A stretch of 42,836 nt of DNA from Rhodoferax sp. OV413 (GCA_945861785.1 CAMAWD010000053.1:1-42836), one strand, 5' to 3'. Counted from the stretch's first letter, positions 15,974 through 24,534 are shown. Numbers and translations are program-made. The notes: a model not told the origin generated them from the letters alone.

Positions 15974-17593
15974 GTGGCGGGCAGCATGGCAGGTTCGCGC
16001 TCGCCAGGGGCCGGTGCGCTTGGCATCGGCCTGCTGCCGCTGGTGTTCTTGACCCTGATGGTGCTGGCGCCGCTGGCGCGTCTGGGGTTCGAGGGCATGT
16101 CTGGTGCGCAGCCCGGCATGCTTGGCGCGATGGCCGGTGACGCCTATCTGCGCTGGCGTCTCGGTTGGTCGCTGCTGCAGGCGGCCCTGACCTGTCTGGC
16201 GGCATTGGTGGTCGGTCTGCCCGTGGCTTGGGTGCTGGCGCGGATGGAGTTTCCTGGCCGGGGCCTGGCATTGCGCCTGTTGATGCTGCCCTTCGTGGTG
16301 CCAACGCTGGTGGCAGCGCTGGGTGTGCTGGCGCTGTGGGGCCCGCGTGGCGTGCTGGCGCAGTGGTGGGGGCTGGACCTGCAGGACACGCCCTGGCTGC
16401 TGCTGTACGGCAACCTGTTCTTCAATCTGTGCCTGGTGGTGCGGGCTGCCGTCGAGGCACTCGAGCGTGTCAGCGCGGCGCGGGTCGCTGCTGCGCGCAC
16501 CTTGGGGGCTACGCCCTGGCGCGCCTTCTGGCGTGTGGAGTGGCCTGCAATCCTGCCCTGGCTGGCGTCAGCCTTGTGCCTGGTTTTCCTGTATGCGTTT
16601 TCGGGTTTTGGCCTGGCGCTGATCCTGGGTGGGCAGCGTTTTTCCACCATCGAGGTCGAAATCTACACCCTGGTGGCGCACGAACTCAAGCTCGCGCAGG
16701 CTGGTGTGCTGGCGCTGGTGATGCTGGTGTTGACCGGCGCCGTGGCCATGTTGTACGCCTGGGTCGAACGTCGGCTGGCCACGCCGGCGCGCGCCGATGT
16801 GATCGGGCGCAAGTCGCCGCAAGGCGCAGTGCAGTGGGTGGCGGTTGCGGCCGCCATGTCGGTGCTGCTGCTGTTCTGCGCCACGCCACTGGTGGCCATC
16901 GCGGCACGTGCGGTGGCGGGCGGCAGCGCGACCTGGGCCGTGTTGTGGGAGCCTGAAACACTGCAGGCGTTGTGGAACACGGTGCGGTTCACAGCCGCCG
17001 CTGTGGTGCTCGCCACGGTGCTGGGCGTGACCCATGCCCTTGCCGCGCGGCATTCCACCTGGTTGCGCGCGGCGGCCTTCCTGCCGTTCGTGGTGTCGCC
17101 GGTCACGGTGGCTTTTGGCCTGCTGTTGCTGTACCCGGCGTGGAGCGCGAGCCTGCCACTGTTGGTGGCGGCATACGCCCTGCTGGCGTACCCCTTTGTC
17201 GCCAATGCCTTGGGGGCTGCGCTCGACAGCCTGCCGCCGTCGCTGGCGCAAGTCGCCCGCACCCTGGGGGCTTCGCCCGCGCGCATCTTCTGGCGCGTCA
17301 CCCTGCCGTTGGTGATGCCGGCGCTGCGCCGCGGCATGGCGTTTGCCGCAGCGACCGCGTTGGGTGAATTCGCGCTTACCTTGTTCCTGTCCCGGCCTGA
17401 ATGGGCCACTCTCACCACGCTGGTCTACCAGCGTCTGGGGCGCCCTGGTGCGGCCAACCGCGACGAGGCCTTGTTGCTGGCAGCGGCGCTGATGCTGCTG
17501 GCGTTGCTGGCCTTCCTGCTGATCGACCAGCCTGGAGCGCGCCGCCGCGCCGCGCCCGTGTCCCCCCGCAAAGCAACAATGCGCCATGCTTGA
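15974..17593 (+). CDS. thiP: Thiamine ABC transporter permease
   Basis: The 539-residue inner-membrane protein carries two fused binding-protein-dependent permease halves with about twelve helices. Each half shows the loop that contacts the ATPase: VAAARTLGATPWRAFWRVEWP in the first (about 170-195) and VARTLGASPARIFWRVTLP in the second. E. coli ThiP is 536 residues and has the same duplicated layout. The frame opens with GTG at 15974; an ATG four codons later at 15986 is an equally possible start, and neither has a strong ribosome site. The stop overlaps thiQ by eight bases. Confidence 0.93.
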   Translation: MAGSMAGSRSPGAGALGIGLLPLVFLTLMVLAPLARLGFEGMSGAQPGMLGAMAGDAYLRWRLGWSLLQAALTCLAALVVGLPVAWVLARMEFPGRGLALRLLMLPFVVPTLVAALGVLALWGPRGVLAQWWGLDLQDTPWLLLYGNLFFNLCLVVRAAVEALERVSAARVAAARTLGATPWRAFWRVEWPAILPWLASALCLVFLYAFSGFGLALILGGQRFSTIEVEIYTLVAHELKLAQAGVLALVMLVLTGAVAMLYAWVERRLATPARADVIGRKSPQGAVQWVAVAAAMSVLLLFCATPLVAIAARAVAGGSATWAVLWEPETLQALWNTVRFTAAAVVLATVLGVTHALAARHSTWLRAAAFLPFVVSPVTVAFGLLLLYPAWSASLPLLVAAYALLAYPFVANALGAALDSLPPSLAQVARTLGASPARIFWRVTLPLVMPALRRGMAFAAATALGEFALTLFLSRPEWATLTTLVYQRLGRPGAANRDEALLLAAALMLLALLAFLLIDQPGARRRAAPVSPRKATMRHA

Positions 17594-18245
17594 ACTGGTC
17601 GCCATCGACAAGACATTCGACGACCAAGCCGGTGGCCATTGGGTGCTGGCCGACGCCCTGGACCTGCGCGTTGCGCCGGGCGAGACTGTGGCGGTGCTCG
17701 GGCCTTCGGGCAGTGGCAAGAGCACCCTGCTCAAGATGGTCGCAGGCCTGGAGCCACCCGACCGGGGCCTCATCCGCTTCGACGGTGTCGACCTGGCCAA
17801 TGTTGTGCCGGAACAGCGCCGTTTTGCGCTGATGTTCCAGGACTTCGCTCTGTTCCCCCACCTCGACGTACGTGACAACGTGGCTTTTGGCCTGGTCGAG
17901 CAGGGGCTGCGCCGCGCACAGGCGCGGGCCCAGGCGGACCAGCTGCTGGCAGTGTTCGGCCTGGCTGGCCATGCGCGCCATGCAGTGTGGAAACTGTCGG
18001 GCGGGGAGCAGCAGCGCGTGGCCCTGGCGCGGGCATTGATCACCGCACCCCGTTTGCTGCTGCTCGACGAACCGTTTTCGGCCCTCGATGCAGAGTTGCG
18101 CGCGAGCCTGCGTGAAGAATTCGCGCAGCGCATCGCCGCAACCCGGATCACAACCGTCCTGGTTACCCACGACGAGGCCGAGGCGCGCGCCATGGCCCGG
18201 CGCGGGTTCCGCCTGCTGGGGGGAAAGTTGCAGCCGCTGTGGTGA
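17586..18245 (+). CDS. thiQ: Thiamine ABC transporter ATP-binding protein
   Basis: ThiQ powers thiamine import by ThiP. The 219-residue ATPase has Walker A GPSGSGKST, the Q-loop MFQDFALFPHLDV, the signature LSGGEQQRVALARAL, Walker B LLLLDEPFSALD, and the switch histidine in VTHDEAEARA. Its short C-terminus, without the regulatory domain found in sugar or polyamine ATPases, is normal for ThiQ. It starts eight bases inside the end of thiP, which indicates translational coupling. An MFS gene follows 34 bases on. Confidence 0.93.
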   Translation: MLELVAIDKTFDDQAGGHWVLADALDLRVAPGETVAVLGPSGSGKSTLLKMVAGLEPPDRGLIRFDGVDLANVVPEQRRFALMFQDFALFPHLDVRDNVAFGLVEQGLRRAQARAQADQLLAVFGLAGHARHAVWKLSGGEQQRVALARALITAPRLLLLDEPFSALDAELRASLREEFAQRIAATRITTVLVTHDEAEARAMARRGFRLLGGKLQPLW

Positions 18246-18279
18246 CGACCACGGGTCGGCGCTGGTATGCTCGACGCGC

Positions 18280-19563
18280 ATGCCCGACCACAGTTTTTCC
18301 GACCTGATCCGCCAGCGCGGGTTCATGCGCCTGTGGACAGCCAGATTGTTCGGCACCGCTGGCAACCAGATGCTGATGGTGGCCATCGGCTGGCAGATGT
18401 ACGACCTGACCGGCAGCGCCTGGGACCTCGGGCTGGTAGGCCTGTACCAGTTCCTCCCTGCATTGCTGCTGACGCTGGTGGCGGGCCATGTGGCCGACCG
18501 CCTGCACCGCGGCCGAATCATCGCCACCTGCATCCTCACGCAGGCCACCGTGGCGCTGGTCCTGGTGGCGGCCACCCAGGGCTGGGGTGCTGTGGGCGCC
18601 TGGGTTTCGCGTGAACTGCTGCTGGCGGTGTCGGTGGTGCTGGGGCTGACACGCGCGTTCCAGATGCCGGCCCTCCAGGCCTTGACGCCGACCTTGCTGC
18701 CACCGGGCCTGCTGGCGCGTGGTCTTGCCTTCAGTTCGGCCGGCACCCAGAGCGCGATCATCCTGGGGCCTGCGGTCGGCGGTTTGTTGTTCATCGCCGG
18801 CGCCAGCGCTGTCTATGCGGCCTGCGCGCTGGTGTTCGCCGTGGCCTGTGCCTTGATCTTGCTGTTGCGTTACGGACATATTCCGCCACAACCCGAGCCG
18901 GCAACGCTGCGCACGCTGCTGGCCGGTGTGGCCTTTGTCTGGGAGCGCAAGGTGCTGCTGGGCGCGGTGTCGCTCGATCTGTTTGCCGTATTGCTGGGTG
19001 GCGCCACGGCGCTGCTGCCGATGTTCGCCCGCGACATCCTGCATGAGGGGCCGCTCGGGCTGGGCCTATTGCGCGGCGCACCGGCTGTGGGCGCACTGGT
19101 GATGTCGGGTGTGCTTACGCGTTGGCCGCTGCGCCGGCGTGTCGGACGCACGTTGATGCTGTCGGTGGCCTTGTATGGGCTTTGCATGGTGTTGTTCGGG
19201 TTGTCGACCGGTTTTTGGTTGTCGATGGCGCTGCTGGCCATCGCCGGCGGCGCCGACACCATCAGCGTGGTGGTGCGCCAGACCCTGGTGCAGATCGAAA
19301 CGCCGGACGCGATGCGTGGGCGCGTCAGCGCGGTCAATTCGGTGTTCATCGGCGCCAGCAACCAGCTTGGCGAGTTCGAGTCTGGTGTCACCGCCGAGTG
19401 GTTCGGACCGGTGGGGTCGGTGGTGCTCGGTGGCATTGGAACCCTGCTCGTCGCCGCGATGTGGACGCGCCTGTTTCCCACGCTGGCAGGACGCGACCGG
19501 CTGGATGTGCTTGCCATGCAAACCCGCCCGGCTGCAGCGTCAGGGCCAAGCTCGCCCGGTTAA
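18280..19563 (+). CDS. MFS transporter (EntS-like, MFS_3 type)
   Basis: The 427-residue protein has about twelve membrane helices and the look of the MFS_3/EntS branch of exporters: FGTAGNQMLMVAIGWQMYDLTGS near the start, the loop GHVADRLHRGRIIAT, and the late MRGRVSAVNSVFIGASNQLGEFESG that is characteristic of this branch. Substrate is unknown; EntS exports enterobactin. The ATG at 18280 lies 34 bases after thiQ, so the gene may be read from the thi transcript, but a link to thiamine is not shown. Its last 24 bases overlap the end of the convergent sensor gene. Confidence 0.88.
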   Translation: MPDHSFSDLIRQRGFMRLWTARLFGTAGNQMLMVAIGWQMYDLTGSAWDLGLVGLYQFLPALLLTLVAGHVADRLHRGRIIATCILTQATVALVLVAATQGWGAVGAWVSRELLLAVSVVLGLTRAFQMPALQALTPTLLPPGLLARGLAFSSAGTQSAIILGPAVGGLLFIAGASAVYAACALVFAVACALILLLRYGHIPPQPEPATLRTLLAGVAFVWERKVLLGAVSLDLFAVLLGGATALLPMFARDILHEGPLGLGLLRGAPAVGALVMSGVLTRWPLRRRVGRTLMLSVALYGLCMVLFGLSTGFWLSMALLAIAGGADTISVVVRQTLVQIETPDAMRGRVSAVNSVFIGASNQLGEFESGVTAEWFGPVGSVVLGGIGTLLVAAMWTRLFPTLAGRDRLDVLAMQTRPAAASGPSSPG

Positions 19564-21027
19564 CCGCTGCCGTGCCGCCTGAACGGCCGTTTCGCGGTCC
19601 AGGCAGTGCCCGGCCCCGAACCGTTCCGTAACGTCGATGGCGTTGCCCGCAAATCCCGTGATTGCATCGCCGATGGTCAGCGCGACGACCGCGAAGTCAA
19701 ACCGGTGCAACTTTCCATTGACGGAGCGCATCCGGGCGCTTGCGGTGCGCACGCCGGCCCCTGATTGGCGGCAGAACAGGGCCTCGATCGCTGCACGGTC
19801 TTCCGGTTCGACAGCAGCGGCCAGGGGCTGGTTCAGCGCTTGTCCGACCTGCTCGCCACGCATCGCCACCCAGCGCTCGTTCACATTGGTGAGAACACCG
19901 CGGGCATCGGTGCGAAACACCAGTTCCTGCAGGCTGCGCAGCAGCACCCGCAGATCCTGCTCACGCTCCACCAGGTCCAGCCGTGCATCGTCCAGCAGCC
20001 GCAGCGCGTTGTCACGTGCGCGCAAGCTTCGATGGACCACGGTGGTCATGCCGGCAAGAAAGGCCAGCGTCACCAAGGCAGCGGTGCCGAACCAGCGCAT
20101 GGTGTCGAACCAGCGTGCCACGCTGACCTGGTGCGCTTGTTCGACCAGCACCACGAGTGGGCGCGTGCGCGACAGGCGGAACGCCACAAGAGTTCGTCCT
20201 GGTTCGGTGCCGTTGCCAACGTAGCTGGCGTGTTCGGTGCGCGGCAGGTAGGCGTGAAACACATGGTGGGCGCCCATCTGTGTTCCTGGCGCCAGCGACC
20301 AGGCGCCACTCGCTGCCAGCACGGTGCCCTGGTAGCTCAGGAGATAGGCGTTCCTGGCGCTGTCGTTGAGCGTGAGTGACTGGTAGCCGGAAAAGGAGTC
20401 GGGGTTGACCAGTGCCACCAGGTACAGGGGTGCGGAACCATGCGCGCGCAGCACAGGGATGAACCCGAGGCCGGGCACGGCGGCGGGCTTGCCGCCGGTT
20501 TCCACGAGCAATGGAAGCTTGCGCCCCCCGACGTAACTGCCGATGCTTTCCTTGCCGGCTGCGGGCAGGGGGCCGAGTTGCGCCAGTGCAACCTGGCTCC
20601 CTGCCTGCCCCGGCTCGGAACTCGCCAAGACGTACCCGTTTGTGTTCAGCACACTGAGGCTGCGGACCGATGGCAGCGCCGCCAGTGCCTGCGTCAGGAT
20701 GGCGTCGGTTTTCTCGGGCGCTTGCGACAGGCTGGACGGGTTGAGCTGACTGTCCAGCAAGGTCATCAGCACCGACACGGAACCGAATGAACGTGTCGCG
20801 TGGTCCTCCAATACGCGGGCCTGCAGCTCTGCGCGTTCCAGGTCGGACCTGATGATTTCCCGGTATTCGTACCAGCCCAGCGCCACCAGGGCCACCAGCG
20901 TCGCCACGCCGAGCACGGCACCTGCCACCGTGGCAGCCGCGCTGTTGAGGTTGTCGGCCCACTGTCGCACAGCGCGGTTGCTCCGGGTGCTCACGCCATA
21001 GCAGGCAGCCCAGACGCAAACGCGCAC
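19540..21027 (-). CDS. Membrane sensor with Cache-like periplasmic domain and PAS domain, no output domain
   Basis: The 495-residue protein has a first helix (about 30-55), a periplasmic region of about 230 residues resembling the Cache-type sensors of diguanylate cyclases, a second helix (about 310-335, GTAALVTLAFLAGMTTVV), a short coiled coil and a PAS domain (about 360-470, ELVFRTDARGVLTNVNERW). The chain stops soon after, where a GGDEF or kinase domain would be expected. The last residues RETAVQAARQRLTGRAWP look like unrelated sequence. The start is a GTG at 21027; another GTG at 20994 is possible. It lies 115 bases downstream of the HD-GYP gene on the same strand. Function without an output domain is unclear. 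Confidence 0.75.
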   Translation of the reverse strand: MRVCVWAACYGVSTRSNRAVRQWADNLNSAAATVAGAVLGVATLVALVALGWYEYREIIRSDLERAELQARVLEDHATRSFGSVSVLMTLLDSQLNPSSLSQAPEKTDAILTQALAALPSVRSLSVLNTNGYVLASSEPGQAGSQVALAQLGPLPAAGKESIGSYVGGRKLPLLVETGGKPAAVPGLGFIPVLRAHGSAPLYLVALVNPDSFSGYQSLTLNDSARNAYLLSYQGTVLAASGAWSLAPGTQMGAHHVFHAYLPRTEHASYVGNGTEPGRTLVAFRLSRTRPLVVLVEQAHQVSVARWFDTMRWFGTAALVTLAFLAGMTTVVHRSLRARDNALRLLDDARLDLVEREQDLRVLLRSLQELVFRTDARGVLTNVNERWVAMRGEQVGQALNQPLAAAVEPEDRAAIEALFCRQSGAGVRTASARMRSVNGKLHRFDFAVVALTIGDAITGFAGNAIDVTERFGAGHCLDRETAVQAARQRLTGRAWP

Positions 21028-21142
21028 GGTGCCGCTGGCCTAGACACGGCCGGGTACTTCCAGTGCTGTGGCGGCAAGGCAAAAGGCAAGGGACATGGTG
21101 TTGGTGCGCATGCTGCGGTGTTTCAGTGCAGCGACGTGCCTG

Positions 21143-22033
21143 TCAAATGCCTTCGACCAGTTCGGTGAAGGTGGGGCACGTGTCGTTGATGCGCTCGCGC
21201 AAGGCAATCAGCGCGTCGGCGTTGGCCAGGAAAGTGTCGACTATGCCGGGGTCGAACGAGTGGCCGCGCTCCTTGTGAAGCATCTCCAGCGCCGTTTCGT
21301 ACGCAAACGCCTTGCGGTACACACGGTCCATGGTCAGCGCGTCAAAGAAGTCGACCACGGCAACGATACGGCCAGATATCGGAATGTCTTCCCCGGCCAG
21401 TGCGCTCGGGTATCCGCTGCCATCCCACTTTTCGTGGTGCGACAGGGCCAGCTCGGCAGCCAGCTGGAACAGCGGAATGCGCGAGCGCCCCAGAATGTCC
21501 GCACCCATTTTGGCGTGCTCGTTCATGATGGCGCGTTCGGTCGGCACGAACGCGCCGGGTTTCTTGAGGATGCTGTCCGGGATGCCGATCTTGCCGATGT
21601 CATGCATGGGCGCGGCCTTGCGCAACATGCCGGCAGCCTTTTTGCCCTGGCCCAGCAGCAGGGCCAGTGCTTCAGCCAGAAAGCCGATGCGGATGATGTG
21701 CACGCCGGTGTCGTCGTCCTTGAGGTCGGCGGCCAGCGACAGCCGGAACAGGGCCTCGTGGTGGGCCTTGCCAACTTCTTCCAATGCGTCATTGCGCTCG
21801 CGGTACATACGGCCGAAGTCCTCGACCAGGCGCTCCATTTGCAGGCTTGCAGCCTCGGAGAAACTGTTGCCGTTGTCAGCCGGCGAGAGTGACATCGGTT
21901 GGCTCATCAGGGTACCTTCGCCCTGCGGGCTGCGGTGCGAGCCCCTTGGGGGCGGCCCGGCGGGGCTCATCAGGGTACCTTCGCCCTGCGGGCTGCGGTG
22001 CGAGCCCCTTGGGGGCGGCCCGGCGGGGCTCAT
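21143..22033 (-). CDS. HD-GYP domain phosphodiesterase
   Basis: HD-GYP enzymes hydrolyse cyclic di-GMP. The catalytic set is complete: HDIGKIGIPDSIL, NEHAKMGADIL, ALSHHEKWDGSGYP and IVAVVDFFDALTMDRVYR. A short helix with SLQMERLVEDFGRMYRERND precedes the domain. Three in-frame ATGs at 22033, 21970 and 21907 arise from a perfect 63-bp duplication, giving products of 296, 275 or 254 residues. The first ATG overlaps the stop of the receiver gene (ATGA), which suggests coupling; the ATG at 21907 gives the more normal N-terminus. The receiver protein just upstream is a likely partner. Confidence 0.9.
   Translation of the reverse strand: MSPAGPPPRGSHRSPQGEGTLMSPAGPPPRGSHRSPQGEGTLMSQPMSLSPADNGNSFSEAASLQMERLVEDFGRMYRERNDALEEVGKAHHEALFRLSLAADLKDDDTGVHIIRIGFLAEALALLLGQGKKAAGMLRKAAPMHDIGKIGIPDSILKKPGAFVPTERAIMNEHAKMGADILGRSRIPLFQLAAELALSHHEKWDGSGYPSALAGEDIPISGRIVAVVDFFDALTMDRVYRKAFAYETALEMLHKERGHSFDPGIVDTFLANADALIALRERINDTCPTFTELVEGI
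21908..22033. repeat. Perfect 63-bp tandem duplication across the HD-GYP start
   Basis: Bases 21908-21970 and 21971-22033 are identical. Each unit contains the GC-rich inverted sequence GAGCCCCTTGGGGGCGGCC and ends in CAT, so on the minus strand each unit supplies an ATG in the same frame and adds 21 residues beginning MSPAGPPPRG. The unit resembles GC-rich intergenic repeats common in Burkholderiales (recalled, not searched). Confidence 0.95.
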
Positions 22034-22395
22034 GCATCTTCCAACTGTTGGTTGATGTTCTCCATCAGCTGCAATGGGCTGAAGGGCTTGACGAGGTAGA
22101 CCTCGGCCCCAGCCAGCATGCCGGCTTTGATGTCTTCGCTGTGGCCCCCAGCGGACAGCAGCAGGACCCGTGGTGGGTTGGCTGTTGCCTTGAGCGCGCG
22201 ACAGACATCCAGGCCGCTCAGGGCACCTGGCATCATCACATCCAGCAGAACAAGGTCGGGTTGGTGCTCGCGCGCCATGTCCAGACCGATGGCGCCGTTC
22301 TCGGCTTCCAGGATGTCGTGGTCATCAAACTCCAGGGTCATGTGGATCAGGCGGCGTATGTCCGCGTGGTCCTCAACGATTAGAATTTTCTTCAT
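22030..22395 (-). CDS. Single-domain response regulator (CheY-like receiver)
   Basis: The 121-residue protein is one receiver domain: the acidic pair in ILIVEDHAD, the phospho-acceptor aspartate in LVLLDVMMPG (about residue 52), the Ser in VLLLSAGG and the Lys in YLVKPFSP. It has no output domain and would pass its signal by protein contact. The stop overlaps the first ATG of the HD-GYP gene, so the HD-GYP enzyme is the probable target, as a split version of the common receiver-HD-GYP fusion. It is divergent from the HTH-receiver gene across an AT-rich gap. Confidence 0.92.
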   Translation of the reverse strand: MKKILIVEDHADIRRLIHMTLEFDDHDILEAENGAIGLDMAREHQPDLVLLDVMMPGALSGLDVCRALKATANPPRVLLLSAGGHSEDIKAGMLAGAEVYLVKPFSPLQLMENINQQLEDA

Positions 22396-22514
22396 GGCAG
22401 CTTCTTGAGACGGAATTTGTATTTAATTTAACAATTAAATGTATTTTATTTGATATAAATGATATACCAATGCGATTTTTTTTTTCTGGCTGTCATATTC
22501 GTTAAAATTGTCAC
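22396..22514. promoter_or_regulatory. AT-rich divergent promoter region with a perfect inverted repeat
   Basis: This 119-base gap is far richer in A and T than its surroundings. ATTTAATT (22421-22428) and AATTAAAT (22433-22440) are exact inverted repeats with a four-base centre, and TATAAAT-like stretches follow. It separates two divergent regulator genes. One of them carries an excisionase-type DNA-binding domain that could bind here; that is inference. Confidence 0.55.
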
Positions 22515-23192
22515 ATGAAAAAAGCAAGTTCAAAGATTCAAGCACCCGGGCCCGCCTTAGGCGCGCGCGACGATGTCACCACCATCGAGGCTGCACGATA
22601 TCTGGGGCTGGCGGTGCGCTCTGTGCAACTGATGGTGGACCGGGGTGATCTGCAGGCCTGGAAAACTCCCGGCGGCCACCGTCGCATTTCGCGTGTGTCA
22701 ATCGAACGTTGGCTGGCGGGAGACCGTCCACCTGCCGCCACCGCCAGCGTGTTGGTGTCCCCCCTTGCACCGGACCGGTTCGTGGCCCGCGCACCCGGCA
22801 GCCCGCCGCGGGTCCTGCTGATCGAGGATTCCATGCACTACCAGAACCTGATCGGCCTGTTGCTGCGCCAGAAGTTTCCGGCGGTCGAGCAGCACGCCGC
22901 CAGTGATGGCATCGTCGGCCTTGCGATGGCCGGGGAGTTGCAGCCAGATGTGCTGATGGTGGACATCCTGTTGCCGGGAATCGATGGCGCCACACTCATC
23001 ACCAGCCTGCGGTCGCATCCGCGATTCCGCAATACCCAGGTGATCGTCGTCACCTCCCTGGGCCCCTCTGACATGGTGCCCTACGCCTATGCACTGACCG
23101 GCATACCGGTGGTGCACAAGCCACAGCTGGTAGCGGAGTTGCCACCACTGCTGGCGCAGTGCCTCGCGCCGCGGAGTTCGGCCCAACCCTAG
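22515..23192 (+). CDS. Excisionase-type HTH plus receiver domain protein
   Basis: The 225-residue protein joins an N-terminal MerR/excisionase-type helix-turn-helix (about 20-70: TIEAARYLGLAVRSVQLMVD, then the wing TPGGHRRISR) to a C-terminal receiver (about 97-215) with VLLIEDSMH, the acceptor aspartate in LMVDILLPG, and VVTSLG. The Lys position reads VVHKPQL. This order, DNA-binding first and receiver last, is the reverse of most response regulators. It may control its own divergent promoter region. The Hpt gene follows five bases after its stop, which suggests one phosphorelay. Confidence 0.88.
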   Translation: MKKASSKIQAPGPALGARDDVTTIEAARYLGLAVRSVQLMVDRGDLQAWKTPGGHRRISRVSIERWLAGDRPPAATASVLVSPLAPDRFVARAPGSPPRVLLIEDSMHYQNLIGLLLRQKFPAVEQHAASDGIVGLAMAGELQPDVLMVDILLPGIDGATLITSLRSHPRFRNTQVIVVTSLGPSDMVPYAYALTGIPVVHKPQLVAELPPLLAQCLAPRSSAQP

Positions 23193-23197
23193 ACGCC

Positions 23198-23542
23198 ATG
23201 GACAAGCCCCGTGTGCTGCTGGTGGAAGACGGTGAGGAGCAGGCGGTCCGGCTGTATTTCGAAGGCGATCGGGAGTTGTTTCAGGACTACCGGGCGGCGT
23301 GTCTTGCGCAATTTCCAAGCGACATCCAGGATTGCGATATGGCCAGCGTGGCAGCAGATCTGCAGACCTTGTTGCGGGTCGCCCACAGCCTCAAGTCAGT
23401 GTTGCTGACTCTGGGTCATCCGCAGTGCTCTGCCCTGGCGCGCACACTGGAAGAGACCTGCCACGCCGGTGTTCTGGCAGCTGCCCAGATGCAGTGGGCG
23501 GCGCTGCGGGCACATCTCGTGCGACTTGGCGGGGGCAGCTGA
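23198..23542 (+). CDS. Hpt-domain phosphotransfer protein with a receiver-like N-terminal stub
   Basis: The 114-residue product starts MDKPRVLLVEDGEEQAV, which reads like the first strand of a receiver domain, then passes directly into an Hpt domain: YFEGDRELFQDYRAACLAQF, the phospho-histidine in VAHSLKSVLLTLG, and LEETCHAG. Hpt proteins shuttle phosphate between receivers. The receiver-like start lacks the rest of that fold, so it may be a leftover of a receiver-Hpt fusion. ATG 23198 lies five bases after the stop of the HTH-receiver gene. The frame opens further upstream at 23159, inside the neighbour. Confidence 0.82.
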   Translation: MDKPRVLLVEDGEEQAVRLYFEGDRELFQDYRAACLAQFPSDIQDCDMASVAADLQTLLRVAHSLKSVLLTLGHPQCSALARTLEETCHAGVLAAAQMQWAALRAHLVRLGGGS

Positions 23543-23576
23543 ACAAGCGCTGGAGGCAGGCGATGCCCTGGCCGGC

Positions 23577-24491
23577 TCACTGGATCGAGGCCGCAAGTTC
23601 CAACTGCTTGAGCCGCCGTGTCAGTCGGTCCAGGAATTGCTTTGCCACGTGCGACAGGCTGCGGTGCGCGGGCACCAGAATGCCGACCTCGATGGCATTG
23701 ACAGCGCGGTTGGCCAGTGGCCGCCACACCACCTCGCCGCGTTCGAGTTCGTCGATGAAGCCGATCTTCGAGAAAAACGAGATCCCCCTGCCTGCCACGA
23801 TCATGCGTTTGGCCATCGTTGTCGAGTTGCAGGCAATCGCAGGCACCAGGTCGTTCCAGAACTGCGAGAACTCCGGCTGCACCAGGTTGTGGATCGGCGA
23901 GACCTGGCTGACCTGGATGAAGGCCTGGTCGCGGCAGTCGGCAAAGTCGATCTTCGCCTTCTTCGCCAGCGGGTGCGAGGGCGCCATCACCACGCCCGGC
24001 GGGAACGGCGCCTTGGCTGCCACCTTGAGCGCGCCTGGCAGCTTGCCCAGGTAACAGATGCCGATGTCGTTGTCGCCATTGGCCACACGGTCTGGCACTT
24101 CGCTGGGCATCGCCGACGAGATGGTGTAACGCACGGCCGGGTAACTCGCGGAGAACTCCTCCACCGCCGCCGGCAGGAACTCGATCAACAGCGAGTCCAT
24201 GGCGGCGACCGACACATGGCCCTTGCGTTCGCCCTTGAGCGCGTCGAGTTCGGTGCGCATCAGGTGGAAGTCGTGCAGCGTGCCGCGCACATGCTGCTGC
24301 AGCCTCTCCCCCGCGGCGTTCAGGCGCATGCCACTGGGCACGCGGTCGAACAACTCGGTGCCGAGTTCTTCCTCCAGTCGCAGCACCTGCCGGTTGACCG
24401 CGCTCGATGCCACGAACAGGTTTTGCGCGGCCTTGCGGATCGACCCGCAACGGGCGACTTCGAGGAAATACTTCAGGACGACGGCGTGCAT
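23577..24491 (-). CDS. LysR-family transcriptional regulator
   Basis: The 304-residue regulator has the N-terminal winged HTH (residues 1-60: LKYFLEVARCGSIRKAAQNL, then VNRQVLRLEEELGTELFDR) and a C-terminal periplasmic-binding-like effector domain starting HVSVAAMDSLL. Length is normal. The ligand is not known. It lies on the same strand 99 bases downstream of the acyl-CoA synthetase gene, with a strong hairpin between, so it is probably expressed separately and may or may not control that gene. Confidence 0.92.
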   Translation of the reverse strand: MHAVVLKYFLEVARCGSIRKAAQNLFVASSAVNRQVLRLEEELGTELFDRVPSGMRLNAAGERLQQHVRGTLHDFHLMRTELDALKGERKGHVSVAAMDSLLIEFLPAAVEEFSASYPAVRYTISSAMPSEVPDRVANGDNDIGICYLGKLPGALKVAAKAPFPPGVVMAPSHPLAKKAKIDFADCRDQAFIQVSQVSPIHNLVQPEFSQFWNDLVPAIACNSTTMAKRMIVAGRGISFFSKIGFIDELERGEVVWRPLANRAVNAIEVGILVPAHRSLSHVAKQFLDRLTRRLKQLELAASIQ

Positions 24492-24509
24492 GGGCAGGGC
24501 GGCGAGGGT

Positions 24510-24534
24510 GGGGCTCCGATGGTAGCGGAGCCCC
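24510..24534 (-). terminator. 9-bp GC-rich hairpin after the acyl-CoA synthetase gene
   Basis: GGGGCTCCG and CGGAGCCCC are exact complements around a seven-base loop. On the minus strand it lies 56 bases after the acyl-CoA synthetase stop and before the LysR start. No T run follows, so it may be a weak or factor-assisted terminator. Confidence 0.5.

Noticed and set aside
21908-22033. Possible CRISPR-like repeat
   Set aside because: The two 63-bp units are directly adjacent with no spacers and lie in a coding start.
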